Source of the DNA: an uncultured Dehalococcoidia bacterium
Lineage (GTDB): Bacteria; Chloroflexota; Dehalococcoidia; Bin125
Assembly: GCA_958295515.1 (NCBI GenBank)
Contig: CATQGW010000004.1
Span: 1-64,000 of the forward strand
DNA: 64,000 bases
Direction: 5' to 3'
Of the stretch, positions 51,748 through 60,775 are shown one piece after another. The position numbers and the translations under genes were made by a program. Every line of letters starts with the position of its first letter. Position 1 is the stretch's first letter. The notes below the pieces were generated by a model. It searched no databases. It saw only the letters and a program-made list of their open reading frames with translations, and was not told the origin of the DNA.

Positions 51748-52815
51748 ATGGCGGTTGAATTCTGGACATTCGGGCGCGGAGTGCCGGGCAGCGACGATCC
51801 CTCGGTGTTCGACAGCGTGCAGCAGGCGCAGCGTGCCGAGGAATTGGGCTTCGACGGAATCATCTACGTCGACAGCCAGAACCTGGCCGGCGACTGCTAC
51901 GTCGCAATGGGGCTGGCCGCCCGGGCGACCACCCGCTTGAAGCTGGGCACAGGCGTGACCAACTCCTACACGCGCCATCCCGCGGTCACCGCCTCGGCGA
52001 TCGCCAGCGTGCAGGCCGAGAGCCGCGGGCGCGCGTATCTGGGCATCGGACGCGGCGACTCCGCGCTGGCGCACCTGGGCCTCGCCCCGCACGCGGTCGC
52101 TCCCTTCGAGCGCTACCTCGAACAGCTGCAGGCATACCTGCGCGGCGCGGATGTGTCGTTCACCGAAAGCGATGTGGACGCGCTCGGACTGGCCGACACG
52201 CCGGAGGCAAGCCGCATCCGCTGGATTTCCGCAGCGGGCGAGAAGGTCCCGGTCGATGTCGCAGCGACCGGCCCGCGCGTGATCGCCGCCGCCGCGCGGC
52301 ACGCCGACCGCGTAAGCCTGAGCGTGGGCGCAGACCCCCAGCGCGTGCGCTGGGGAATGGATGTCGCGCGCAGCGCGCGCGACGAGGCCGGCCTGCCGCC
52401 GGAAATCCCCTTCGCGGCCTACGTGCCGCTGGTGGTCGACGAGGATGCGGAGCTGGCGATGGAGGTCGGCGCGGCCTCGCTCTCGCTGTTCGCGCGCTTC
52501 TCGAACATGTACGGCGAGGTGGTGGGACCTGCCAGCGAGCAGCAGCGCGAGGTGCTGGCTGCGGTCCACGACGCCTACGACATGCACAGCCACGGCCGCC
52601 CGGGCAGCGCCCAGGCGGCAGCCGTGACCGCCGAGTTCGGGCGTGACTTCGGCATCTTCGGCCCGCCCGACCACTGCGCGCAGCGGCTCGGCGAGTTGAT
52701 CGAGCTGGGCATCGACAAATTCTTCCTGGTCGGCGCGCCGATTGACCCCTCCCACCCGGCCAGCCTCGCCAGCGAGCGCTTCATGCAGGAAGTCGCGCCC
52801 CAGCTGCGAGCTTGA
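51748..52815 (+). CDS. LLM-class (F420/FMN) oxidoreductase, tandem copy A
   Basis: 355 aa luciferase-like barrel: LGFDGIIYVDSQNLAGDCYVAM, TTRLKLGTGVTNSYTRHP, SRGRAYLGIGRGDSALAHLGL, then the C-terminal FGIFGPPDHCAQRLGELIELGID. The pattern is that of F420-dependent 5,10-methylene-H4MPT-reductase-like proteins. Nearly three-quarters identical over the first 60 residues to the following gene. GGAGGAAGC lies 18-26 nt before the ATG and GGGGAGGG nearer. A TATACT -10 box is at 51693-51698. Confidence 0.9.
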   Translation: MAVEFWTFGRGVPGSDDPSVFDSVQQAQRAEELGFDGIIYVDSQNLAGDCYVAMGLAARATTRLKLGTGVTNSYTRHPAVTASAIASVQAESRGRAYLGIGRGDSALAHLGLAPHAVAPFERYLEQLQAYLRGADVSFTESDVDALGLADTPEASRIRWISAAGEKVPVDVAATGPRVIAAAARHADRVSLSVGADPQRVRWGMDVARSARDEAGLPPEIPFAAYVPLVVDEDAELAMEVGAASLSLFARFSNMYGEVVGPASEQQREVLAAVHDAYDMHSHGRPGSAQAAAVTAEFGRDFGIFGPPDHCAQRLGELIELGIDKFFLVGAPIDPSHPASLASERFMQEVAPQLRA

Positions 52816-52839
52816 GGCCGCGGCCGCCTTTCCTATACT
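52812..52839 (+). promoter_or_regulatory. Promoter of LLM oxidoreductase copy B
   Basis: TTGAGG (52812-52817), 16 nt, TATACT (52834-52839), 38 bp before the ATG. The -35 overlaps the stop codon of copy A. The same TCCTATACTG string precedes copy A (51690-51699), so the promoter appears to have been duplicated with the gene. Confidence 0.55.
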
Positions 52840-52876
52840 GCCCTCGCATTGACATTGCCGAGCCTGGAGGTGCGCG

Positions 52877-53944
52877 ATGGCGGTCGAGTTCTGGACGATG
52901 GGCGGCGGGCAGCCGACGAGCGACGATCCGCGCGTCTTCGACGGCGTGCAGCAGGCCGTGCGCGCGGAGGAGATCGGCTACGACGGCATCGTCTACGTCG
53001 ACAGCCAGAATCTGGTTGCCGACTGCTACGTCTCGATGGCGCTGGCCGCACACGCGACGACCCGCATTCAGTTGGGCACGGGCGTCACCAACTCCTACAC
53101 CCGGCATCCCGCGATCACCGCTTCCGCGATTGCGACAGTGCAGGCCGAGAGCCGCGGGCGCGCGCACATGGGCATCGGGCGCGGCGACTCCGCGCTGGCG
53201 CATCTCGGACTCGCCCCGCACGCCGTGGACCCGTTCGAGCGCTACCTCGAACAGCTGCAAGCCTATCTGCGCGGCGACGAGGTCGCGTTCGACGACACCG
53301 ATGTCGACGCGCTCGGACTGGCCGACACCCCGACCGCCAGCCGCATCTTCTACATGCAGGCGATGGGAGCCAAGGTCCCCGTCGATGTGGCGGCGACCGG
53401 CCCGCGCGTGATCGAAGCCGCCGCGCGGCACGCCGATCGCGTCTCGCTGAATGTCGGCTGCGACGCGGAGCGGACGCGCTGGGGGATGGAGGTCGCCGGA
53501 GCCGCGCGCGAAGCCGCAGGGCTGCCCCCGGAAATGCCCTTCGCCTCCTACCTCCCGCTGGTCGTGCACGACGATCCGGAGCAGGCGATGCGCATCGGCG
53601 CGGGCCAGGTCTCGCTCTTCGCCCGCTTCTCCAACATGTACGGCGAGGTCGTGGGACCCGCGACCGAGCAGCAGCGCCAGGTGCTGGGCGCAATCCACGA
53701 CTCCTACGACATGCACGGACACGGCCGCCCGGGCAGCGCCCAGGCCGGCGTGATCCCCTCGGAGTTCGAGCGCTCGTTCGGCGTCTTCGGCCCGCCCGAC
53801 TACTGCGTGCAGCGGCTCGGCGAGCTGGTCGAGCTGGGCATCGACCGCTTCATCCTGCGCGGCTCGCCGCTCGACCCCGCCGATCCCGACTCGCAGGCCA
53901 GCGAGCGCTTCGCGCAGGAGGTAGTCCCGCAGCTGCGCGGCTAA
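52877..53944 (+). CDS. LLM-class (F420/FMN) oxidoreductase, tandem copy B
   Basis: 355 aa, same length and motif order as copy A (IGYDGIVYVDSQNLVADCYVSM, IQLGTGVTNSYTRHP, AHMGIGRGDSALAHLGL, FGVFGPPDYCVQRLGELVELGID). GGAGG 7 nt before the ATG. Substrate unknown; the two copies probably act on related compounds. Ends 21 bp from the convergent alcohol dehydrogenase gene. Confidence 0.9.
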   Translation: MAVEFWTMGGGQPTSDDPRVFDGVQQAVRAEEIGYDGIVYVDSQNLVADCYVSMALAAHATTRIQLGTGVTNSYTRHPAITASAIATVQAESRGRAHMGIGRGDSALAHLGLAPHAVDPFERYLEQLQAYLRGDEVAFDDTDVDALGLADTPTASRIFYMQAMGAKVPVDVAATGPRVIEAAARHADRVSLNVGCDAERTRWGMEVAGAAREAAGLPPEMPFASYLPLVVHDDPEQAMRIGAGQVSLFARFSNMYGEVVGPATEQQRQVLGAIHDSYDMHGHGRPGSAQAGVIPSEFERSFGVFGPPDYCVQRLGELVELGIDRFILRGSPLDPADPDSQASERFAQEVVPQLRG

Positions 53945-53965
53945 ACAGCAATCAAGCGCAGCAGA

Positions 53966-55024
53966 CTAGACGGCTTCCTGCCAGGGGTCGATCACCACTT
54001 TCACACCCTGCGCGCTGAAGGCGGTGTCGAACGCGGCGGCCGCGTCATCAATCGCGTAGCGGTGCGTGATCAGCCGCTCAACCGGGAGCCCGCCGCGGAC
54101 CAGCTCGATCAGTTCGAGATATTGGTCCGGGCTCACGCTCCAGCTGCCGATCAGCGTCAGCTCTTTCGGCAGGAGATGTCCAGCCACGGTGACCGGGGTG
54201 GGGCGCGGAACGGGACCATCAGGCGTTTCGTCGTACTTGAGGCCCAGGAAGCCGACCGAGCCGCCACTGCGCGCGGCATCAAGGCAAAGCAGCTGCGGTT
54301 CGGTCAGTCCCGTGAAATCCATCGCGACATCAACCCCGCGCTGGTCGGTCAGCTGCATAATCCGCCCGAGCGCGTCTTCGCGTTGCGGATTGATCGCGTG
54401 ATCGACGCCGAAGTCCGAGGCGCGGCCGAGTCGAAACTCGCTGACTTCGGTAGCGATGACCCGCGCGCCAAGCGCGCGGCAGAGGATCGATGCAGCCGCG
54501 CCGAGCGGACCGAGGCCCGTGATCAGCACCGTGTCAAACGCGTCGACGCCGAGCCGACGGATGCCGCGGTAAGGAGTGCCCACGCAATCCACCAGCGTTG
54601 CCCCAACCTCGAAAGAGATATCGTCCGGCAGCACGAGGCAGTGGCTTTCGGCGCGGAGGATGAACTGCGCGTGCGCGCCGTGCCAATCATTGAAGGTGGG
54701 GCGGGGATTGAGGCAGAGCAGCCAGACGCCCCGGTAGCAGTTGACGCAGCGCCCGCAGCTCTGCGCGAGGTCCGGGTGGATCGCAACGCGCGCCCCCTCC
54801 GCAATCCGCGCGCCGGGAGCGGTCTTCCAGACAATCCCCGCCGCCTCGTGGCCGGAGTTGCGATGGCCCGCCTCGCGCCCGCCGTCTACCTGGTAGCTGC
54901 GCGCTTCCGTGCCGCAGATCGTGGACGCCATCACCTTCACCACGACCAGCTCATCGCGCGGCGTCGGTTCGGCTGCGTCGACCACTTCGACGCGCCGATC
55001 TCCGAGCATCTCGACGATCTTCAT
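53966..55024 (-). CDS. Zinc-dependent alcohol/sorbitol-type dehydrogenase
   Basis: 352 aa MDR enzyme. Catalytic-zinc residues: STICGTEAR (Cys), GHRNSGHEAAG (His/Glu). The structural-zinc region has CGRCVNCYRGVWLLC, i.e. four cysteines. Rossmann motif TGLGPLGAAASILCRALGA. Oxidises or reduces an alcohol with NAD(P). Last gene of a minus-strand block, 7 bp after the NHL gene. Confidence 0.9.
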   Translation of the reverse strand: MKIVEMLGDRRVEVVDAAEPTPRDELVVVKVMASTICGTEARSYQVDGGREAGHRNSGHEAAGIVWKTAPGARIAEGARVAIHPDLAQSCGRCVNCYRGVWLLCLNPRPTFNDWHGAHAQFILRAESHCLVLPDDISFEVGATLVDCVGTPYRGIRRLGVDAFDTVLITGLGPLGAAASILCRALGARVIATEVSEFRLGRASDFGVDHAINPQREDALGRIMQLTDQRGVDVAMDFTGLTEPQLLCLDAARSGGSVGFLGLKYDETPDGPVPRPTPVTVAGHLLPKELTLIGSWSVSPDQYLELIELVRGGLPVERLITHRYAIDDAAAAFDTAFSAQGVKVVIDPWQEAV

Positions 55025-55031
55025 CGCCGGC

Positions 55032-56057
55032 TCAGGCGTTGAACTGCGGGATCACGTAGTCGTGATCCTTGACGTAGACCTGCACCCGCCCGCGCGCACC
55101 GTCGGTCACCGCGATCCGGTCCTGACCATCGATCGCAATCCCGCGCGGGCGGTCGAACTTGCCGAGGTTGATCAGTTCCAGCGGTGTCACGCGGTTGAAC
55201 GCGCGCATGTAATCCGCATTCACATCCATGACCGCTTGCGCCGATTTGGAGAAGACCCGCGCGTCTCCGTAGAGGCCGCAGATAATGTCTCCGTCGGGGT
55301 AGTAGATCTGCACCCGATTGTTGCCCCAGTCAACGACGTAGACATCGCCCTCGCTGTCGACGGCGACATCGGCAGGACGGTTGAGCGCGCCGCCATCGTC
55401 AACATCGTCGAAGCGTGAGCCGAAGCGCACTAGGAACTCGCCGTCAGGGGCGAACTTCTGCACCCGGTCGTTGCGCCAGTCGGCGATGAAGACCGCCCCC
55501 TCCTGGTCGATCGTCATGCCCCAGGGCTGGCTGAGCTGTCCCTCCTCGCTGCCCTCGCTGCCCCAGCTGCCGAGATACTGTCCGTCCTTCGTGTAGCGCT
55601 GCACCCGGTGGTTGAGGCTGTCCACCACGAACGCCGTGTCATCCGCGTCGAAGGCGATCCCGGACGGACGGTTGAACTGCCCCTCGCCGGAGCCGAACTC
55701 CCCCCAGCGCCCAACCTCGTTGCCCTCGCGGTCGTAGCCGACCACGAAGTGCTGGTAGGCGTCGGTGCACCAGACATTCCCGTCCTGGCAAAGCGCGAGG
55801 CCTTCGGGCCAGATCACCTCGCCGCGGCCCATCTCGGCGAGGAACTCATCCGTGATCCGCCGCCGCCGGATCACCGAGCCGAGCGCGCCGCCGGTGGCGC
55901 TACCGGCATACTCGGACAGGCCGGTGTCGGCAACGTAGAGCACGCCGTCGCGCGTACTGGCAATCGGTGTCGAGTGAGTGAAGCCCTCGGGGCCGACAAA
56001 GTGCCCAATCGAGTGGCTGAAGTGCCAGGTACGCCCGGCAACCGACTTCGTCAGCAT
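55032..56057 (-). CDS. NHL-repeat beta-propeller protein
   Basis: 341 aa from ATG 56057. At least five NHL repeats of the type GQFNRPSGIAFDADDTAFVVDSLNHRVQRY, GQLSQPWGMTIDQEGAVFIADWRNDRVQKF and NRPADVAVDSEGDVYVVDWGNNRVQIY. No signal peptide is visible, so cytoplasmic or exported by an unusual route. The fold fits a lactonase-like enzyme (SMP-30/gluconolactonase style) or a binding platform. Lies 28 bp after the DUF1501 gene and 7 bp before the alcohol dehydrogenase gene. Confidence 0.85.
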   Translation of the reverse strand: MLTKSVAGRTWHFSHSIGHFVGPEGFTHSTPIASTRDGVLYVADTGLSEYAGSATGGALGSVIRRRRITDEFLAEMGRGEVIWPEGLALCQDGNVWCTDAYQHFVVGYDREGNEVGRWGEFGSGEGQFNRPSGIAFDADDTAFVVDSLNHRVQRYTKDGQYLGSWGSEGSEEGQLSQPWGMTIDQEGAVFIADWRNDRVQKFAPDGEFLVRFGSRFDDVDDGGALNRPADVAVDSEGDVYVVDWGNNRVQIYYPDGDIICGLYGDARVFSKSAQAVMDVNADYMRAFNRVTPLELINLGKFDRPRGIAIDGQDRIAVTDGARGRVQVYVKDHDYVIPQFNA

Positions 56058-56085
56058 GGCCGACCTCCCGCTTGTTCCGAGTCTG

Positions 56086-57237
56086 CTAGGCCGCGCCGAC
56101 CAGCGGGTCGACGAAGCTGAGCTTCTCGAACTGGCCGTCGACGATCGGCACTGCGTCAAGCCGCAGCCAGTCCTCCAACAGCGTCGAGTAGACGCCGCGG
56201 AAATCGTGGTTGGGCACCAGATCGCCCTGGTCGAGGTCTTTCGGATTGATGCTCGGGAACTCGCCGTGCATCCCGCCGCGCACATTGGGCCCGATCACGA
56301 AGCAGCCGCCCCCCGCGCCGTGGTCCGAGCCGGAACCGTTGTCGCGCACCCGCCGCCCGAACTCCGTGAACAGGAACATCACCACGTTGTCGTCCGCGTT
56401 GTGCGCCCGCAGGTCGTCCCAGAAGTCCGAGATCGCCCGCGACAGGTCAGTCCAGAGCTTCTCGAACACCGGCTGCTGGTTCGCATGCGTGTCGAAGCCG
56501 ATCAGCTGCGTGTAGAACAGCCGCGTCCCGAGGTCCGCGCAGTGGATCGTCGCGATATCGCGCAGGTTCCGCGAGATCTGCTCCGTCCCGTATTCAACCT
56601 CCGACGAGTAGCGGCCCAACCCCTCCTTGAGGATGTCCGCACCCTTCAGCGCGTCCAGCCCGGTCCGGCCGAGGTATTCCCGCACTGCGCCGGTGCCGAT
56701 CGCGCGGCCGTACATGTTGACGAAGCGCCCCAGCATTTTGTCGCGCTGCTGCTCCTGCTCAATGCTGGTCAGCAGGCCGTAGGTCGAGAGATCGGCGACC
56801 GACGCGACCGGCACGCCCGAGACCACCAACGAGCGCGGCAGCCCCTGGCCGATGTAGACGCCCGTGACCGGGTTCTCGCCGGCCGGGTCAAGGTCGCGAA
56901 TCGCGCGCCCCGCCCAGCCTTCCGTGCCCACCTTGTTCGGCTCGCAGGTGTGCCAGATGTCCATCGAGCGGAAGTGCGAGCGCGGCGAGTTGGGGTAGCC
57001 GACGCCGTGAATCAGCGCCATGTCGCCCTGGTCGTAGAGCTCCTTGAGCGGACCCATCGTCGGGTGCAGACCGAACTCGTCGTCGATCTTGAGCACCTCG
57101 TCCGCGCCGATCCGCAACCCGCCCTGCCGCGCGTCGTGGTAGTGCCCATCCGCGTACGGCACGACGCTGTTCATGTAGTCGTTCCCCCCGCTCAGCTGGA
57201 TCACGACCAGGACGGGATCTTTGCTGCTGGTGGTCAT
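56086..57237 (-). CDS. DUF1501 domain-containing protein
   Basis: 383 aa. VLVVIQLSGGNDYMNSVVPYADG at the start and FTEFGRRVRDNGSGSDHGAGGGCFVIG near residue 270 are the defining motifs of the sulfatase-like DUF1501 family. Usually these carry a Tat signal; none is seen here. Always found with DUF1800 proteins, as here (41-bp gap from the DUF1800 gene). Biochemical role unknown. Confidence 0.9.
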   Translation of the reverse strand: MTTSSKDPVLVVIQLSGGNDYMNSVVPYADGHYHDARQGGLRIGADEVLKIDDEFGLHPTMGPLKELYDQGDMALIHGVGYPNSPRSHFRSMDIWHTCEPNKVGTEGWAGRAIRDLDPAGENPVTGVYIGQGLPRSLVVSGVPVASVADLSTYGLLTSIEQEQQRDKMLGRFVNMYGRAIGTGAVREYLGRTGLDALKGADILKEGLGRYSSEVEYGTEQISRNLRDIATIHCADLGTRLFYTQLIGFDTHANQQPVFEKLWTDLSRAISDFWDDLRAHNADDNVVMFLFTEFGRRVRDNGSGSDHGAGGGCFVIGPNVRGGMHGEFPSINPKDLDQGDLVPNHDFRGVYSTLLEDWLRLDAVPIVDGQFEKLSFVDPLVGAA

Positions 57238-57277
57238 TGCTGCGCTCCTCCTCGCTCGCTTGCTTGGCTTGCTCGGT

Positions 57278-58693
57278 CTAGCCGAACTGGTACTCGGTCG
57301 TCGCGGCGATCAGCGCCAGCATCTCGCCGACGCGCTCCGACGAGCGCGACCAATTGTCATCGCCCGCCCACGAGAGCGGGCCTTCCTCGGTGGCGTGGCT
57401 GATCAGCTCCAGCCGCGTCTGCTCGGACACATCGAGCGGGCCGACCAGATCAACGCACTGGTCGACGAGCTGATCGGCGGTCATCTGCTGCCCGTTGGAG
57501 GCCGCAACGCGCTCCACGATCCGCCGCACGCCGGGCAGCTCGGTGTTGCTCACCCGGTCCGCGACGAAGTTGATCCGCCCCACCACCGCGCCGCTGTTGA
57601 TCCAGTCGCGCCCCGTCTGCCAGCCCTCGACGCTGGGCGGGTTGTGCAGGCTCTGCCCCATGTGCGCGGAGGCCTGGCTGACCTGCGGCAGCTCGCGCTG
57701 CACGCCCTGCAAATCGCCGGTCATGCGCAGCGTGCCCACAACCGTCTCGATCGGGCTCCTGACCTTCTGGAACATCGCCTCTTTGAAGAAGTCCGAGTTG
57801 AACAGCGTGCGCAGCACCGGCTTCAGCTCGAAGCCCGAGTCGACGAAGACGCCCGCAAGCTCCTCAATCGCCTCCGGGTCGCGCGGCGGCTCAATGTTCC
57901 AGGCCGGCACCTGCGTCTCGTCGGCCACGAAGAAGTTGTAGAGGTGGCGCACAATAAAGCGCGGGCAGGCCGGCTGCTCGAGGATGATGTCGATGATGTC
58001 GAAGCCGTCGAAGTTCCCTCGATGCCCGAGGAACTCCTTCTGTCCGTAGTCGTGCTCCTCCGGGCGGAACTCGTACTGGAAGAAGAAGCGGTGGTTGGGC
58101 ACCCGCGGCATCTTCGGCCCAATCGTCCACCCGGTGAACGCCCGGGCGCACTCGAACACGTCCTTCTCGGTGTAGTGCCCCACCCCCAGCGAGAACAGCT
58201 CCAGCAGCTCGCGCCCCCAGTTCTCATTCGGCGCGCGCTTGTGGTTCTCGTGGTTGTCCAGCCAGTAAATCATCGCCGGATTCTGCGCCAGCATGACCAG
58301 CAGGTCGCGGTAGTTGCCCATCCCGTGATCGCGCCACATATCGATCTGCGCGATCAGATGGTTGTCGTTGTCCACCTTCGAGTTCCCGGTCGCGAAGACA
58401 TGATGCCAGAACAGCGCCATCTTCTCTTCCAGCGGGCGCTGCGTGTTGACCATGTGGTAGAGCCAGTTGGCCGCCCCAGGCGTGGTGTCCGGCCCCCCGG
58501 AGGCCAGCGACGGCATGTAGCGAAAGAGCTCGTCGATATCCGCGCGCGGCACATCCGCAGGCGGATCGACCAGCTGCTCCACCGTCTCTTCGTAGCCCTG
58601 CGCGACCAGCCGTTCGAGCTGGTCGCGGTCCGCGCCGAACCCGGCGCGGCGCATCAGGTGCGCCATCAGCGCAATTTCATCGTGATTCGACAT
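57278..58693 (-). CDS. DUF1800 domain-containing protein
   Basis: 471 aa from ATG 58693. MAHLMRRAGFGADRDQLERLVAQGYEETVEQLV opens the family, then MALFWHHVFATGNSKV, NENWGRELLELFSLGVGHYTEKDV and FTGWTI. Partner of the DUF1501 gene downstream. In other bacteria the pair is often near export genes; here it follows an oligopeptide importer. Confidence 0.92.
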   Translation of the reverse strand: MSNHDEIALMAHLMRRAGFGADRDQLERLVAQGYEETVEQLVDPPADVPRADIDELFRYMPSLASGGPDTTPGAANWLYHMVNTQRPLEEKMALFWHHVFATGNSKVDNDNHLIAQIDMWRDHGMGNYRDLLVMLAQNPAMIYWLDNHENHKRAPNENWGRELLELFSLGVGHYTEKDVFECARAFTGWTIGPKMPRVPNHRFFFQYEFRPEEHDYGQKEFLGHRGNFDGFDIIDIILEQPACPRFIVRHLYNFFVADETQVPAWNIEPPRDPEAIEELAGVFVDSGFELKPVLRTLFNSDFFKEAMFQKVRSPIETVVGTLRMTGDLQGVQRELPQVSQASAHMGQSLHNPPSVEGWQTGRDWINSGAVVGRINFVADRVSNTELPGVRRIVERVAASNGQQMTADQLVDQCVDLVGPLDVSEQTRLELISHATEEGPLSWAGDDNWSRSSERVGEMLALIAATTEYQFG

Positions 58694-58792
58694 TGGCTCC
58701 CCCGGTCCACACAGCCGGTTCACACGGCGACGCGGCCGTCGCCGCACAACATACAGAATTCCGCAAGCCTCCGTGCGGCCAGCCCCGCGCCC

Positions 58793-59707
58793 CTACACCC
58801 GCCGCCGCCGCACCGGATCAAGCCGCTCGGTCAGCACATCGCTGAGGAAATTCAGCGAGGTCAGCATCAGCGCCAGAATCACCACCGGACCAATCACAAA
58901 GTGCGGCGCGTCCCGCATAAACGGGCGCCCCTCCTGCATAATCGCCCCGAGCGTCGGATCGGGCAGCTCCGCCCCGAGCCCCAGGAAATTCAGCGCCGCC
59001 ATGATCAGCACCGACGCCACAATCGCCAGCGGCACCTGCACCGTAAACGCCCCAAACGTGTTGGGCGCCACATGCCGAAAGAGAATGCGCGCGCCGGACA
59101 ACCCCAGACAGCGCCCCGCCAGCACATAGTCCCGCTCCCGCTCGCGCAGCACCCCCGCCCGAGCCAGCCGCGCCGAGCCGGGAATGTTGAAAAAGGCGAT
59201 CGCCACCGCGACGCTGAAAATGCCCGAACCGAGGATGGTGATCAGCAAAATCGCGAAAATGATCCCGGGGAACGCGAGCAGCACATCAACGCCGCGCATA
59301 ATCAGCGTGTCCGTGCGCCCTCCTCTCCAGCCGGCCGTGTAGCCGATCACGATGCCGATCACCCAACCGACCAAAACCGCCACGAAGCCATGCTTAATCG
59401 TGCGCCCGAGACCGATCGAGTTGCGCGCCAGCAGGTCCCGCGAGAGATGATCCGTGCCCATCGGGTTGTCCCAGCTGATGTCCCCGTTCTTCGGCCCGTC
59501 CCCGGGCTGGTTGGGATCGGTCGGGTCGAGCAGCGGAAAGATGAACGCGAAGAAGAGCAGCAGCACCAACACGGAGACCGCCAGCGCCCCGCGCGGCTCG
59601 CGCATGATCGCGCGCAACTCCGACCACGCGAAGCGCAGAAAGTGGAAGCGCTCCACATCGCCCAACTGCGGCGTCTCAACCTGCCCCGCGGGCGCCGCGC
59701 TGCTCAT
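58793..59707 (-). CDS. Oligopeptide-type ABC transporter permease, OppC family
   Basis: 304 aa. An N-terminal hydrophobic segment (ALAVSVLVLLLFFAFIFPL), then MGTDHLSRDLLARNSIG and the EAA-like loop CLGLSGARILFRHVAPNTFGAFTVQ. Forms the channel with the OppB-like protein, whose stop overlaps this start. Confidence 0.93.
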   Translation of the reverse strand: MSSAAPAGQVETPQLGDVERFHFLRFAWSELRAIMREPRGALAVSVLVLLLFFAFIFPLLDPTDPNQPGDGPKNGDISWDNPMGTDHLSRDLLARNSIGLGRTIKHGFVAVLVGWVIGIVIGYTAGWRGGRTDTLIMRGVDVLLAFPGIIFAILLITILGSGIFSVAVAIAFFNIPGSARLARAGVLRERERDYVLAGRCLGLSGARILFRHVAPNTFGAFTVQVPLAIVASVLIMAALNFLGLGAELPDPTLGAIMQEGRPFMRDAPHFVIGPVVILALMLTSLNFLSDVLTERLDPVRRRRV

Positions 59708-60675
59708 CAGCGCGCCTCCGCCGACCCGCCGATTCGAATCCGCGGATCCAGGCCCACGTAGACCAGATCAACAATCAGGTTCACCACCACGAACACGAAC
59801 ACGAGCAGCAGCGTGGTCGCCTGGATCACCGTGTAGTCGCGGTTGTTGACCGCGTTGATCAGCGCCCGCCCCAGACCCGGCCAGGTGAACACCGTCTCAA
59901 TCACCAGCGTGCCGCTCAGAATCGAGGCCAGCTCCAGACCCATAATCGTGACCACCGGGATCATGCTCGGCCGCAGCGCGTGGCGCGCGATCACCGCCGT
60001 CGAGGTCAGCCCTTTGGCCCGCGCCGTGCGAATGTAGTCCTCGGTCATCGTGTCCAGCAGCGACTGCCGCGTGAAGCGGCTGATGTTGGCCGCCACGATC
60101 CCCCCCAGCGCCAGCCCCGGCAGCGCCAAATGCTTGAGCGCCTCCGCCGGATCCTCCGTCAGCGGCACCCGCCCCGACACGGGAAAAAGATCGAACCAGA
60201 CGGCGAAGACGATCAGATACACGAGCCCGGCGATGAACGAGGGAACGCCGATATTCCAGCCGGTCCAGCCGGCCGCGAACCAGTCGAGCGGTCCACCCCG
60301 ATTGACCGCCGCCGCGATCCCCAGCAGCAGTCCCAGCGTGAAACCGAGAATGATCGCAACCCCGGCCAGCTCCACCGAGGCCGGGATCGCATTCCAGAGA
60401 ATCTCAGTCACGGGCAGGCCCGTCAGCGAGTCCCCGAAATCAAGCGTGAGCACATCGCCCAGCCAGATCCAGTACTGCTCATAGATCGGGCGGGTCAGAC
60501 CAAGCTCTTCGCGGAGCCGCTCGTACGTGTCGGCGTCAACGCCGCCCATCGAGTCGCCGATCGCAGCGGCGACCGGGTCGCCGGGGATCAGCCGCACCGA
60601 GATGAAGATCAGGACCGAGGCGACGAAGAGGACCGGGATGAGCTGAGTGATCAACCGCCGCAGAACGTAAGCCAT
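59707..60675 (-). CDS. Oligopeptide-type ABC transporter permease, OppB family
   Basis: 322 aa, six hydrophobic segments. MAYVLRRLITQLIPVLF start, RLIPGDPVAAAIGDSMGG, and the EAA loop RTARAKGLTSTAVIARHALRPSMIPVVTIMG. Channel partner of the OppC-like protein. No OppD/OppF ATPase genes follow. Confidence 0.93.
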   Translation of the reverse strand: MAYVLRRLITQLIPVLFVASVLIFISVRLIPGDPVAAAIGDSMGGVDADTYERLREELGLTRPIYEQYWIWLGDVLTLDFGDSLTGLPVTEILWNAIPASVELAGVAIILGFTLGLLLGIAAAVNRGGPLDWFAAGWTGWNIGVPSFIAGLVYLIVFAVWFDLFPVSGRVPLTEDPAEALKHLALPGLALGGIVAANISRFTRQSLLDTMTEDYIRTARAKGLTSTAVIARHALRPSMIPVVTIMGLELASILSGTLVIETVFTWPGLGRALINAVNNRDYTVIQATTLLLVFVFVVVNLIVDLVYVGLDPRIRIGGSAEAR

Positions 60676-60737
60676 GACCGTTCAACGCCTCTAGCTGCGC
60701 GGCTTCAGATCAACGCCGGTCCCGGAGACGCAAGCGG

Positions 60738-60771
60738 GCCGGAGCCGCGCGCTTGCGCGCGCGGCTCCGGC
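60738..60771 (-). terminator. 15-bp GC hairpin between the binding-protein and permease genes
   Basis: 60738-60752 and 60757-60771 are perfect reverse complements (GCCGGAGCCGCGCGC arm) around TTGC. It begins 5 bp past the binding-protein stop and ends 62 bp before oppB. No U-run, so it more likely blocks 3' exonucleases or terminates partially, raising the binding protein over the permeases. Confidence 0.7.
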
Positions 60772-60775
60772 GGCG

